Shown one piece after another: positions 8,428-15,775 of a DNA stretch of 64,000 nt. Origin of the DNA: Pseudomonadota bacterium (GTDB lineage Bacteria > Pseudomonadota > Alphaproteobacteria > Acetobacterales > Acetobacteraceae); contig JAJYYH010000036.1 of assembly GCA_021801255.1 (NCBI GenBank), positions 186,001 to 250,000 on the forward strand, given 5' to 3'. Each line of letters starts with the position of its first letter. The first letter of the stretch is position 1. The position numbers and the translations under genes are program-made. The notes beneath the pieces are model-generated. The model made no database searches. It was not told the DNA's origin and saw only the letters and a program-made list of their open reading frames with translations.

Positions 8428-8907
8428 ATGACCTTCCCCCAAGATAGGGCTCGAATGCTGCGCATCCTGCAGGCATGCGACGCATCTCCTGCAATCATTG
8501 CGGAATTCGAAGATATTTGCCGCTATCGATTACGCTATCGATCAAAAGAGACTGCTGAGGAATTGCTGCGCGACGTCTGTATTCGCCACGGATTTGTCGA
8601 ACCCTATACGCGGGACCGGGTGCATGTAGTGATTCGACCTTGCTGCTTGAACCAAGACCATCCTGACTACCGCAGTGATATCTTCGGCGCAGACGCCGAC
8701 CCGGCGGCCGAGCAGTCCTATCGCAGAGGTTACGATCAGGGTGCGAACAAAGTGTTGCAAATGTTGAAGGACGGTAAGTCGATTTCCGAAATCGAGGAGC
8801 GTGTCCGCGAGTTACACCAATGGCGAACGCAGCCGATTCAGTCCCAAAATTCCTCCCCAGGAAATACGATGACACAAGAATTGCCGGATCGTTGGAAGTC
8901 CATCTGA
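8428..8907 (+). CDS. Hypothetical protein of unknown function
   Basis: 159 residues; I do not recognise the family. ATG at 8428 is preceded by a strong GGAGG ribosome site five bases away, which supports translation. The N-terminal half is helical and charged (RARMLRILQACDASPAII, RYRSKETAEELLRDVC) with several cysteines, including a CC pair in IRPCCLNQD. The C-terminal half has the helix QGANKVLQMLKDGKSISEIEERVRELHQW. No signal peptide or membrane segment. It lies about 110 bases after the RelB-like gene in the same lower-GC patch. It lacks the basic compact look of RelE toxins, so pairing with that antitoxin is unsupported. Confidence 0.6.
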   Translation: MTFPQDRARMLRILQACDASPAIIAEFEDICRYRLRYRSKETAEELLRDVCIRHGFVEPYTRDRVHVVIRPCCLNQDHPDYRSDIFGADADPAAEQSYRRGYDQGANKVLQMLKDGKSISEIEERVRELHQWRTQPIQSQNSSPGNTMTQELPDRWKSI

Positions 8908-9094
8908 AATCAATCTCACCAGCTACCACAAAGCATTATCATCGTTCAGCGCATGATCGGGCGCTGCCATTGCTACGGTGTCCGGCTCTCTACAGCCATC
9001 GCCGACCTGCCAATCGCCTGGCATCTTAGGCCGCCATGGCGCGCCGGCGCTCCGTGCGATAAGCTGCGGCGTTGTTCCCGCGCATGAGCCGCCG

Positions 9095-10027
9095 ATGATC
9101 CCGCTGCCCTCGCCGCAACAATTGCGCTATCTCCTGGCCCTCGCCGAGCACCAGCATTTCGGCCGCGCCGCCCAGGCCTGCGCGGTGACGCAATCGACGC
9201 TTTCCGCCGGCATCCTGATGCTGGAGCATCAGTTGGATGCCGAGATCCTCGATCGCGGCATGGGCAAGCGGGTGGTGTTCACCGCCCTCGGGCGCGAACT
9301 GGTCGAGCGGGCGCGGGCGGCGATGGCGGCCTTGCAGGCGGTGGCGGACGCCGCGACCTCAGCGCGCGCACCGATGAGCGGCCCGCTTCGCCTCGGCCTC
9401 ATTCCGACCATCGCGCCGTTCCTGCTGCCCCGGCTGATCCCGCATCTGCGCGCCGCCTTCCCCCATCTCCGCCTGTTCCTCCGTGAGGACACCACGGCGC
9501 GGCTGCTCGAGCGGCTGCGCGCCGGGCGGCTCGACGTGCTGCTGCTGGCGCTGCCTTGCGATTGCGCCGGCGCGGAGACGATCCTGGTGGCGCGCGATCG
9601 CTTCGTCGCCGCCCTGCCGCCCGGCCATCTGCTCGCCAGCCGTGCCGAAGTGCCGGTCGCGGCGCTGGCCGGCGAGGATCTGCTGCTGCTCGAGGAGGGG
9701 CACTGCCTGCGCGATCAGGCGCTCGCCGCCTGCGGCCTGCTGGGGGGCGAGCGCGACGGCGAGGATTTTTCCAGCGAATTCGCCGCGACCAGCCTGCGGA
9801 CACTGGTGCTGATGGTCGCCGGCGGCCTCGGCGTCACCCTGCTGCCCGAACTCGCGATCCAGGGCGGCGTGGCGGCGGCGGCCGAGATCGCGCTCCGCCC
9901 GCTTGCCGGTGAAGGTGCCTGGCGCACGCTCGGGCTCGCGTGGCGGACGGCGGCGCCGCGGAGCGGCGATTACCGCGCCCTCGCGCCGGTGGTCGCGGCG
10001 GCGGTCGGGGCCGAGGCGCCGACATAG
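9095..10027 (+). CDS. oxyR: Hydrogen-peroxide sensing LysR-type regulator OxyR
   Basis: Transcription regulator of 310 residues that activates antioxidant genes when oxidised by peroxide. The N-terminal winged helix-turn-helix includes HFGRAAQACAVTQSTLSAGI. The effector domain has IPTIAPFLLPRLIPHLR and LREDTTARLLERLRAGRLD, typical of OxyR. The two redox cysteines are present with the canonical spacing of nine: Cys-204 in GHCLRDQALAAC and Cys-213. ATG at 9095 matches the family start (LPSPQQLRYLLALAEHQHFGRAA). No catalase or peroxiredoxin gene is adjacent. Its 3' end overlaps the convergent MFS gene by 58 bases. Confidence 0.92.
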   Translation: MIPLPSPQQLRYLLALAEHQHFGRAAQACAVTQSTLSAGILMLEHQLDAEILDRGMGKRVVFTALGRELVERARAAMAALQAVADAATSARAPMSGPLRLGLIPTIAPFLLPRLIPHLRAAFPHLRLFLREDTTARLLERLRAGRLDVLLLALPCDCAGAETILVARDRFVAALPPGHLLASRAEVPVAALAGEDLLLLEEGHCLRDQALAACGLLGGERDGEDFSSEFAATSLRTLVLMVAGGLGVTLLPELAIQGGVAAAAEIALRPLAGEGAWRTLGLAWRTAAPRSGDYRALAPVVAAAVGAEAPT

Positions 10028-11196
10028 CGCGCCCGCCCGGCCTGTGCCCCGCTCCAGGCCATCGCCCCGCCGAGCACGCCCACCCAGCCCGCCACCGCGC
10101 CCCAGCCGCCGGTCAGGCCATGCAGCGTCCCGGCGAGCAGCGGCCCGAGTGCTGAGAGGAGATAGCCGATGCCTTGCGCCATGGCGGAAAGCTGGCCCGC
10201 AGTCAGGGCGTCGCGGGCGCGCAGCACGATGAGCATCAAGGCGGTGCCAAACAGCCCGCCCTGGGCCAGCCCGAGCAGGATCGCCCAGAGCCAGGCGGTG
10301 CCGAGGGGGGCCAGGATGCAGCCGAGCAGGCTCGCCACCGCCAACCCCGAAAAGAACAGCGCCACCCCGCTCTGGCTGCGCCGGCGGGCGGCAAAACTCG
10401 GCGCGACGAGCGAGGTCACCGCCTGGCCGAGGATGGAGAGCGAAAGGAGATAGCCGGCGACCGCCGGGCTCAGCCCGCGATCGCGGAGGATCGGCGCGAG
10501 CCAGCCGAACACCAGATAGGCGAGCGCCGATTGCAGCCCCATGAACAAGGTCACCTGCCAGGCCAGCGGGTCGGTGAGCAGCGAGCGCGGTCGCGCCGGC
10601 GGCCCGAGCATGGTCTCCTGGGGTGGCAGAAGTGGCGCCCAGAGCAGCGCCGCGAGCAGCGCCGGCAGCGCCCAGGCGGCGAGTGCCAGCGCCCAGGAGC
10701 CACCGAGCAGATGACGGAGCGGCACCGTGGCGCCGGCGGCGAGGGCGGCGCCAACGCAGAGCGCCATGGTGAAAAGCCCGGTCATCATCGCGGCGTGGCG
10801 GGGAAAATCGCGCTTGACCAGCACCGGGGCGAGCACGTTGATCGCGGCGATGCCGAGACAGGCAAGGATTTGCGCCGCGAACAGGGCGGGCGCGCTGCCG
10901 AGGCCGCGGAGCGCGGTGCCGAGGGTGAGCACCGCGAGCATGACCAGCACGGTGTGCTCGGCGCCGATGCGCCGGCTCATCGCGGGCGCGAGCGGGCTGA
11001 AAAGTCCGAAGCAGAGCGAGGGCAGCGTGGTCAGGACGCTGGTGGCGAAGGGCGTGAGCCCATCCGCCCGCGCCGCCTCGGGCAGCACCGGCCCGAGGCT
11101 CGCGATCGGCAGGCGGAGGTTGAAGCCGATCAGCACCAGGGAAATCCCGAGCAGCAGCCGGCGCGGCGCGGCGCCCTCGTCAGGCGAAAAGCGCAT
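9970..11196 (-). CDS. MFS transporter, CynX/NimT-like
   Basis: Integral membrane transporter of 408 residues with about 12 hydrophobic segments. It begins with LLLGISLVLIGFNLRLPIASLGPVLPE, the pattern of the CynX/NimT (YeaN) branch of the major facilitator superfamily, whose members move cyanate, nitroimidazoles and other small organic molecules; the substrate here is unknown. ATG at 11196 is chosen because it gives the family start and only a 17-base overlap with the upstream hydrolase gene, which suggests coupling. The tail runs 58 bases into the 3' end of oxyR on the other strand. Confidence 0.82.
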   Translation of the reverse strand: MRFSPDEGAAPRRLLLGISLVLIGFNLRLPIASLGPVLPEAARADGLTPFATSVLTTLPSLCFGLFSPLAPAMSRRIGAEHTVLVMLAVLTLGTALRGLGSAPALFAAQILACLGIAAINVLAPVLVKRDFPRHAAMMTGLFTMALCVGAALAAGATVPLRHLLGGSWALALAAWALPALLAALLWAPLLPPQETMLGPPARPRSLLTDPLAWQVTLFMGLQSALAYLVFGWLAPILRDRGLSPAVAGYLLSLSILGQAVTSLVAPSFAARRRSQSGVALFFSGLAVASLLGCILAPLGTAWLWAILLGLAQGGLFGTALMLIVLRARDALTAGQLSAMAQGIGYLLSALGPLLAGTLHGLTGGWGAVAGWVGVLGGAMAWSGAQAGRARYVGASAPTAAATTGARAR

Positions 11197-12187
11197 CGAT
11201 TGCCATGGCATCGACCGCATCGATCGAGGGTGCCGACCAGTGCGGGGTGCGATCCTTATCGACCACCATGGCGCGCACACCCTCGAGAAAATCGGGATGC
11301 CGCGTCACCTTCCGGGTGAGCGCGAGTTCCTGAGCGAGGCAGGCGCGGAGTTCACGCGCCGCGCCGCGCCGCAGCAGCGCGAACGACCATAGCAGCGCCG
11401 CCGGCGAGCGGGTTTTCAGCACCGCCAGCGTCGCCTGGGCGAATTCTTCCTCGTTGGCGGCGAGGCGGGCAAAAATCTCGGCCACCGAGGGCGCGGAAAA
11501 ACAGGCATCGATCCGTGCGCGGTGGGCGGCCAGGCTGAACGGCGGCAAGGGCGCGGCAAAGCCCGCGATCACCGCCGGCCCGTCACGCGTTATCGCGGCA
11601 GCAAGATCGGCCAACGCCTCGCGGCGCACGAAATGCGTGGCGAGCCCGGCATGGACGGCATCCGCGCCGCGCAATTGCGCCCCGGTGAGCGCGAGATACA
11701 TGCCAAGCTCGCCTGGCAGGCGGGGCAGAAAATAGCTCGCGCCGATATCGGGGAACAGCCCGATGCCGGTCTCCGGCATGGCGAAAATCGCGTGCTCGCT
11801 GGCGATGCGGAATGTGCCGTGGACCGAAACCCCGATGCCGCCGCCCATGCAAACGCCGTCGATCAGCGCGATATAGGGTTTCGGGTAGCGCGCGATCGCC
11901 TCGTTCAGCGCGTATTCCTCGGCGAAGAAGCGCTCGATCGCGACATTGTCCCCGGCGAGGGCGGCGTCGCGCACGGCGCGGATATCGCCCCCGGCGCAAA
12001 ACGCCCGCCCGCCCGCGCCCTCGATCAGCACCGCATGCACCGACGGCCTGTCGCGCCAGCCCTCAAGCGCCGCGGCGAGGCCACGGATCATCTCGAGATC
12101 AAGCGCGTTCAGCGCCTTGGGCCGGTTGAGCAGGAGCCGCCCGATCCTGCCCTCATGCGTGCTTTGCACACTTGCCGCCTCATCCAT
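11180..12187 (-). CDS. 3-hydroxyisobutyryl-CoA hydrolase (enoyl-CoA hydratase superfamily)
   Basis: Releases CoA from 3-hydroxyisobutyryl-CoA in valine breakdown. The 335-residue protein has the crotonase oxyanion segments FCAGGDIRAV (near residue 65) and VCMGGGIGVSVHG, the HIBCH-specific METGIGLFPDIGASYFLPRL region with catalytic Glu and Asp, and the C-terminal signature FLEGVRAMVVDKDRTPHW that separates hydrolases from ordinary enoyl-CoA hydratases. Length is normal. It is the first gene of a likely two-gene unit with the MFS transporter. Other valine genes are not visible nearby. Confidence 0.9.
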   Translation of the reverse strand: MDEAASVQSTHEGRIGRLLLNRPKALNALDLEMIRGLAAALEGWRDRPSVHAVLIEGAGGRAFCAGGDIRAVRDAALAGDNVAIERFFAEEYALNEAIARYPKPYIALIDGVCMGGGIGVSVHGTFRIASEHAIFAMPETGIGLFPDIGASYFLPRLPGELGMYLALTGAQLRGADAVHAGLATHFVRREALADLAAAITRDGPAVIAGFAAPLPPFSLAAHRARIDACFSAPSVAEIFARLAANEEEFAQATLAVLKTRSPAALLWSFALLRRGAARELRACLAQELALTRKVTRHPDFLEGVRAMVVDKDRTPHWSAPSIDAVDAMAIDALFA

Positions 12188-12280
12188 GCGCTGGAATGCT
12201 CCCCAAAAATTTATCTCTCCCTTATCCTATAGCCGCGCTGCGGGAGCGAGGCGAGACGCCAACCGGCCGCGCGCTCCCGG

Positions 12281-12661
12281 CTATGGCTCGCGACGCCAGA
12301 GATGGAGCAAGACGGCGAGCGCCGCGCCGAAAACCTCGGCGCGGAGTGAGGCCAGCGCCTGCTCGCGGAGCCGCGCCGCTTCCCCGCCGAGGCGTCCCTC
12401 GCCGCCGCCGAGATAGGCGGCAAGCACCAGCAGGGAGGAGACCGCGGCATCCCCCGCGGCGATCACCAGCGCTCCGCCAACCCCTCCCAGCCGCGCCGCG
12501 AACCACAGCCAGAGGGCGAGATGGAGCAACGCCAGGGCCAGCAGCGCGAAGACCAGGGCGGCGCTCAGCAGCGCCCCTTGCCGGCCTCGTCGTCGCCCCC
12601 AAAGCCGCCAGCGCAGCGCCTCCGCCGCCAGCGCGATGCGGGCGAGGCGGAGTGCCCGCAT
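12281..12661 (-). CDS. Small inner-membrane protein, YqjE/phage-holin-like
   Basis: 126 residues with two clear hydrophobic segments (ALLSAALVFALLALALLHLALWL and ALVIAAGDAAVSSLLVLAAYL) and a basic, arginine-rich N-terminus. It lies four bases after a DUF883-type gene on the same strand; in many proteobacteria the pair yqjD-yqjE has this layout, so I take it as a YqjE-like partner. Role unknown; membrane anchoring of stress proteins is one suggestion for the family. Confidence 0.6.
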   Translation of the reverse strand: MRALRLARIALAAEALRWRLWGRRRGRQGALLSAALVFALLALALLHLALWLWFAARLGGVGGALVIAAGDAAVSSLLVLAAYLGGGEGRLGGEAARLREQALASLRAEVFGAALAVLLHLWRREP

Positions 12662-12665
12662 CGCG

Positions 12666-12920
12666 CTAGCGTGCCAGCCGCCCGATCAGGAAGCCCACGG
12701 CACCCGCGATGGCGAGCGCGAGCAGCGGCCGTTCCTGCACCTGCCGCGCCAGCGCCTCGGTCTCATGGCGCGCCAGATCACGGGCGTCCTCGGCCAGCTT
12801 TCCGGCTTCCTTGCCGGCGCGTCCCAGGGCAGCTCCGGCCCGACCGCGCAGCGTCTCGAGTTCGGCGGTGAGGCGGGCGATCTCGGCGGCCGGATCCTCG
12901 GCGGGCTTGGCGTTGCTCAT
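12666..12920 (-). CDS. DUF883 (ElaB/YqjD-type) membrane-anchored protein
   Basis: 84 residues: a long charged helix (EIARLTAELETLRGRAGAALG ... ARDLARHETEALARQVQERP) followed by one C-terminal membrane span with a glycine-rich core (ALAIAGAVGFLIGRLAR). This is the ElaB/YqjD/YgaM layout; in E. coli these proteins tether ribosomes to the inner membrane in stationary phase. Upstream DNA (12921-13002) is a short divergent promoter region shared with the odd ABC operon. Confidence 0.7.
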   Translation of the reverse strand: MSNAKPAEDPAAEIARLTAELETLRGRAGAALGRAGKEAGKLAEDARDLARHETEALARQVQERPLLALAIAGAVGFLIGRLAR

Positions 12921-13002
12921 GGCATTCGTCCTTTCTTTATCGAAACATCGTGCGATGGGTGGTTGCCATCACGCCCTAGGCCATACGAAAACCCTCCTCG
13001 TG

Positions 13003-14109
13003 ATGCAATCGAGCGATCTCCCCGAGCCAGCTTTTCTTGCCGTGCGCGGCATCGACCTGGCCGCCGGCGAGGATGCCGCCCTGATGATGGCGCGGGGTGA
13101 AAGCCTCGCCCTGCTCGATCGCTATGGTGCGGCGGCGCGCGGCGTGCTGCGCATGATCGCCGGATTGCGCCGCCCGGGATCGGGCGAGATCGTGATCAAC
13201 GGCCGGCGGCTCCAGGCCACCCCAGCGCATCGGCGGGGCTTCGGCTACGTGCCGGCCAATGCCGGGCTGATCGGCTTTCGCGATATCGCCGGCAATGTCG
13301 CCGCCCCGCTCGCCGCGCGTGGGATCGCCGGCAAGGTGCGGCGAGGGCGGGTCGCCGCGATGCTGGCGATGGTTGGGCTGGCCGAGTGCGCCGCGCGCCG
13401 ACCGGGGGAACTTTCACCCGCCGAGCGCTATCGCGCCGCCCTCGCGCGCGCCCTGATCGCCTCGCCGGCGCTGCTGTTGCTGGAGGAGCCGGATGACGGC
13501 TTCGCCGAGCCCGAACGCCGCATGCTGGCAACCCTGCTCCGCGCCGGCCCCGCCGCGCCAGGGGTGACGACGCTGCTCGCCGCGCGCACGCCGGCCGCGG
13601 TTTTCGCGCTCGCCGATCGCGCCCTGGTGCTGCACGAGGGCCGCATCGTTCAGGACGGCACGCCACAAAGCCTCTATGACGCGCCCGCGAGCCTCACCGC
13701 CGCGATCGCGATGGGCGAGGCCAATATTCTCGATGGCGTCCTGGAGGAAGACGAGAATGATATCGCCCGCCTCCGCCTCGATAATGGCGCGCGCGTCGCG
13801 GGCTCTCTTGCCGAGCGGATCGCGATCGGGCAACGCTCGCGCTTGATGATCCGGCCGGAGCGGATCGCGGTGGCGGCGATCGCCGCCGAGGAATTGGGGG
13901 AAGGAGCGATTTCCGCGGTGCTGCGCAAGGTCATGCCGCTTGGTGCGTTAACCCGGCTTATCGTTTCTCTCGGCGCGGGTGGAGAAATCATCATTACGCG
14001 CCCTGCTAGCGCCAATCTGCGAGGTTTGCAACCAGGGCTTGAGATGTCGGTCGCGTGGAGTGCCGCGCATGCGCGCATTTTTGCCGCAACCCCGCGGGAC
14101 TCGACGTGA
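13003..14109 (+). CDS. Degenerate ABC ATPase-like protein (PotA-like, catalytic motifs lost)
   Basis: 368 residues that follow the layout of polyamine-type importer ATPases: an ABC domain (residues about 10-230) and a C-terminal TOBE-like domain (IGQRSRLMIRPERIAV, AISAVLRKVMPLGALTRLIV). The nucleotide-binding motifs are gone. The Walker A place reads LLDRYGAAARGVL (38-50), with no Gly-Lys-Ser/Thr; the signature reads LSPAERYRAALARAL instead of LSGGQ; Walker B is LLLLEEPDD; the switch His and Q-loop Gln are absent. ATP hydrolysis is therefore unlikely. The frame is intact, so this is not a simple pseudogene. ATG 13003 (or GTG 13000) has no clear ribosome site. First of three coupled genes. Confidence 0.75.
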   Translation: MQSSDLPEPAFLAVRGIDLAAGEDAALMMARGESLALLDRYGAAARGVLRMIAGLRRPGSGEIVINGRRLQATPAHRRGFGYVPANAGLIGFRDIAGNVAAPLAARGIAGKVRRGRVAAMLAMVGLAECAARRPGELSPAERYRAALARALIASPALLLLEEPDDGFAEPERRMLATLLRAGPAAPGVTTLLAARTPAAVFALADRALVLHEGRIVQDGTPQSLYDAPASLTAAIAMGEANILDGVLEEDENDIARLRLDNGARVAGSLAERIAIGQRSRLMIRPERIAVAAIAAEELGEGAISAVLRKVMPLGALTRLIVSLGAGGEIIITRPASANLRGLQPGLEMSVAWSAAHARIFAATPRDST

Positions 14110-15170
14110 GCGGGGCGTGGCCCGCGCGTGTTGCCGCGCTCAGCCGTGACGTGCTGGTTTTTTTTGTCCTGCTCAGCGCTGTCGTGACCCCGGCCGGCGC
14201 GCGCGATCTCACCCTCGCCGCACCGGATGAGCCGCTGGTCGCGGAACTGGCAAAAAATTTTGTCGCGGCCTTTGCCCAGCAGAGCGGCATCGCGATGGTC
14301 GAGGCGCCATTCGATGGGAGCATCGAGGCGATCACGCTCGCCGCCGGCGCGCATACCCCCTGGGACATCGTTTTGCTCGCGGCACCGGTATTGCGCGAGG
14401 GCTGCGCGCGCGGCCTGTTGCAAAAACTCGACTGGACAGCGATCGGCGGGCGCGAGCGCTATCTGCCCGAGGCGGTGAGCGAGTGCGGGGTCGGGGCCTT
14501 TCTGAAAACCATGGTTCTGAGCTGGGATAACGATAAAATCCAAGGCGCGCCGAGCTGGGCGGATTTCTGGGACGTCGCGAAATATCCCGGCAAACGCGGC
14601 TTGCGGCGTGATCCGCGTATGACGCTCGAATTCGCGCTCCTTGCCGATGGCGTCGCCCCCGGCGATGTCTATGCGACGCTGCGCACATCCGAAGGTCTCA
14701 AGCGCGCCTTTCGCAAGCTCGATCAACTGCGGCCCTATCTCGTGTGGTGGGAAAAAGACGACGAGGCGGCGCGCCAGCTCGGCGAGGGCAAGGTACTGAT
14801 GACGATGGCGCCGAGCGAGGAAATCGTCGCCGCCGACCGCGACGGCACACATCATTTCGGCATGCAATGGAACGGCAGCCTCTATCGCGTCAAAAGCTTC
14901 GCCCTCATCGCCGGCACGCCGCTGCTCGATCCGGCGCGGAAATTCCTCGCCTTCATCGGCGACCCCGCGCTTGAGGCGCGCCTCATGGCGGATATTGCCT
15001 TCGGCCCGCTCGCCAAGGGCGCGAGCGCGCTGTTGCCGCCGCCGCTGCGCGCGTTCTCGCCCTCCAGCCCCGGCAACCTCAAGGACGCGCTGCCCTTTGA
15101 CGAGGCGTTCTGGGAAGAGAACGAAGCGGCCCTCCGCCAGCGCTTCGACGCCTGGCTCGCGCAGCATTAG
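14106..15170 (+). CDS. Periplasmic solute-binding protein, polyamine/iron-type (PotD-like)
   Basis: Family-1-like extracellular binding protein of 354 residues. GTG at 14106 overlaps the stop of the ATPase-like gene (GTGA), implying coupled translation, and gives a signal segment DVLVFFVLLSAVVTPAGA. The mature part has two-lobe hallmarks: WDIVLLAAPVLREGC, SWADFWDVAKYPGKRGLRRD and TLEFALLADGVAPGDVY, all typical of PotD/PotF-like proteins, and VWWEKDDEAARQLGEGKVLMTMAPSE. The ligand is unknown. The operon partner ATPase appears inactive and the permease is unusually short, so the protein may serve sensing or binding rather than uptake. Confidence 0.78.
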   Translation: MSGAWPARVAALSRDVLVFFVLLSAVVTPAGARDLTLAAPDEPLVAELAKNFVAAFAQQSGIAMVEAPFDGSIEAITLAAGAHTPWDIVLLAAPVLREGCARGLLQKLDWTAIGGRERYLPEAVSECGVGAFLKTMVLSWDNDKIQGAPSWADFWDVAKYPGKRGLRRDPRMTLEFALLADGVAPGDVYATLRTSEGLKRAFRKLDQLRPYLVWWEKDDEAARQLGEGKVLMTMAPSEEIVAADRDGTHHFGMQWNGSLYRVKSFALIAGTPLLDPARKFLAFIGDPALEARLMADIAFGPLAKGASALLPPPLRAFSPSSPGNLKDALPFDEAFWEENEAALRQRFDAWLAQH

Positions 15171-15179
15171 CGCCTCGGA

Positions 15180-15725
15180 ATGTCGGGCAGGGTCGCGATC
15201 TGGCTGCTGGCGGGGCTGCTGCTCGCGGCTTTCTTCGCTCCCCATCCCGGAGCGTTGCGCCCGGCATTGCTCGCCGCCGATCTCGCCACCCTCCTCGCCG
15301 TCCTGCTCGGCGCGCTCGGCGCCTGGGCGGTCTGGCGCGGCCAGGCCTGGCTGCGCGGCGGCGCCTGGATGCTGGCACTGGCGTCGCTGGTTGCGGCGGC
15401 GATGCTGGCCGATCAGGAAGGCGATGTCATCGTCGCCGTTTTGCTCGCCTGGCCGTTCGCGATGGGTTTTGCCGCCGCCGCGCTCAAGGCCGTCGGTGAT
15501 GAGACGGTGGCGGCGCTCGGGGCGGCGGGTTTTTCGCCGGGACGAGCGGCGCTCGCGCTGTGGCTGCCGCGCATGATGCCGGGCCTTCTGGCCGGCGGCG
15601 CCATGGCCTATGCCGCTCTGCTCGGGCTCCGCCTCGCACCCGATCTGCCGCCGCTTGCGGCCTATCTTCTCACCATTGCGCCGCTGTTTGCCGCCGCCCT
15701 TGGGCTTTGGCATTTGGCGAGATAG
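15180..15725 (+). CDS. Short permease-like membrane protein of the degenerate ABC operon
   Basis: 181 residues and about five to six hydrophobic segments. One cytoplasmic loop, VAALGAAGFSPGRAALALWLPRMMPGLLAGG, resembles the EAA loop by which importer permeases touch their ATPase (pattern EAA, then LG, then LP and PG), so the gene looks like a shortened BPD-type permease. Normal permeases of this class have 260-300 residues and occur in pairs; here there is only one. It starts ten bases after the binding-protein gene. It could be a remnant or a specialised partner of the catalytically dead ATPase-like protein. Confidence 0.6.
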   Translation: MSGRVAIWLLAGLLLAAFFAPHPGALRPALLAADLATLLAVLLGALGAWAVWRGQAWLRGGAWMLALASLVAAAMLADQEGDVIVAVLLAWPFAMGFAAAALKAVGDETVAALGAAGFSPGRAALALWLPRMMPGLLAGGAMAYAALLGLRLAPDLPPLAAYLLTIAPLFAAALGLWHLAR

Positions 15726-15775
15726 TCAAGGCAAGGCTTCCCGCGCTGCGGGTTGGCGAGCAAAAATCCTCAGCA

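Noticed and set aside
8105-8907. A standard RelBE toxin-antitoxin pair
   Set aside because: The second gene is larger than RelE/YafQ toxins, has no recognisable toxin motifs and starts more than 100 bases downstream, unlike the overlapping genes of typical pairs.
12709-13002. A longer N-terminus for the degenerate ABC ATPase-like protein
   Set aside because: The extension is antisense to the DUF883 gene and has Ser/Arg-rich shadow composition; the ABC-like domain begins just after ATG 13003.
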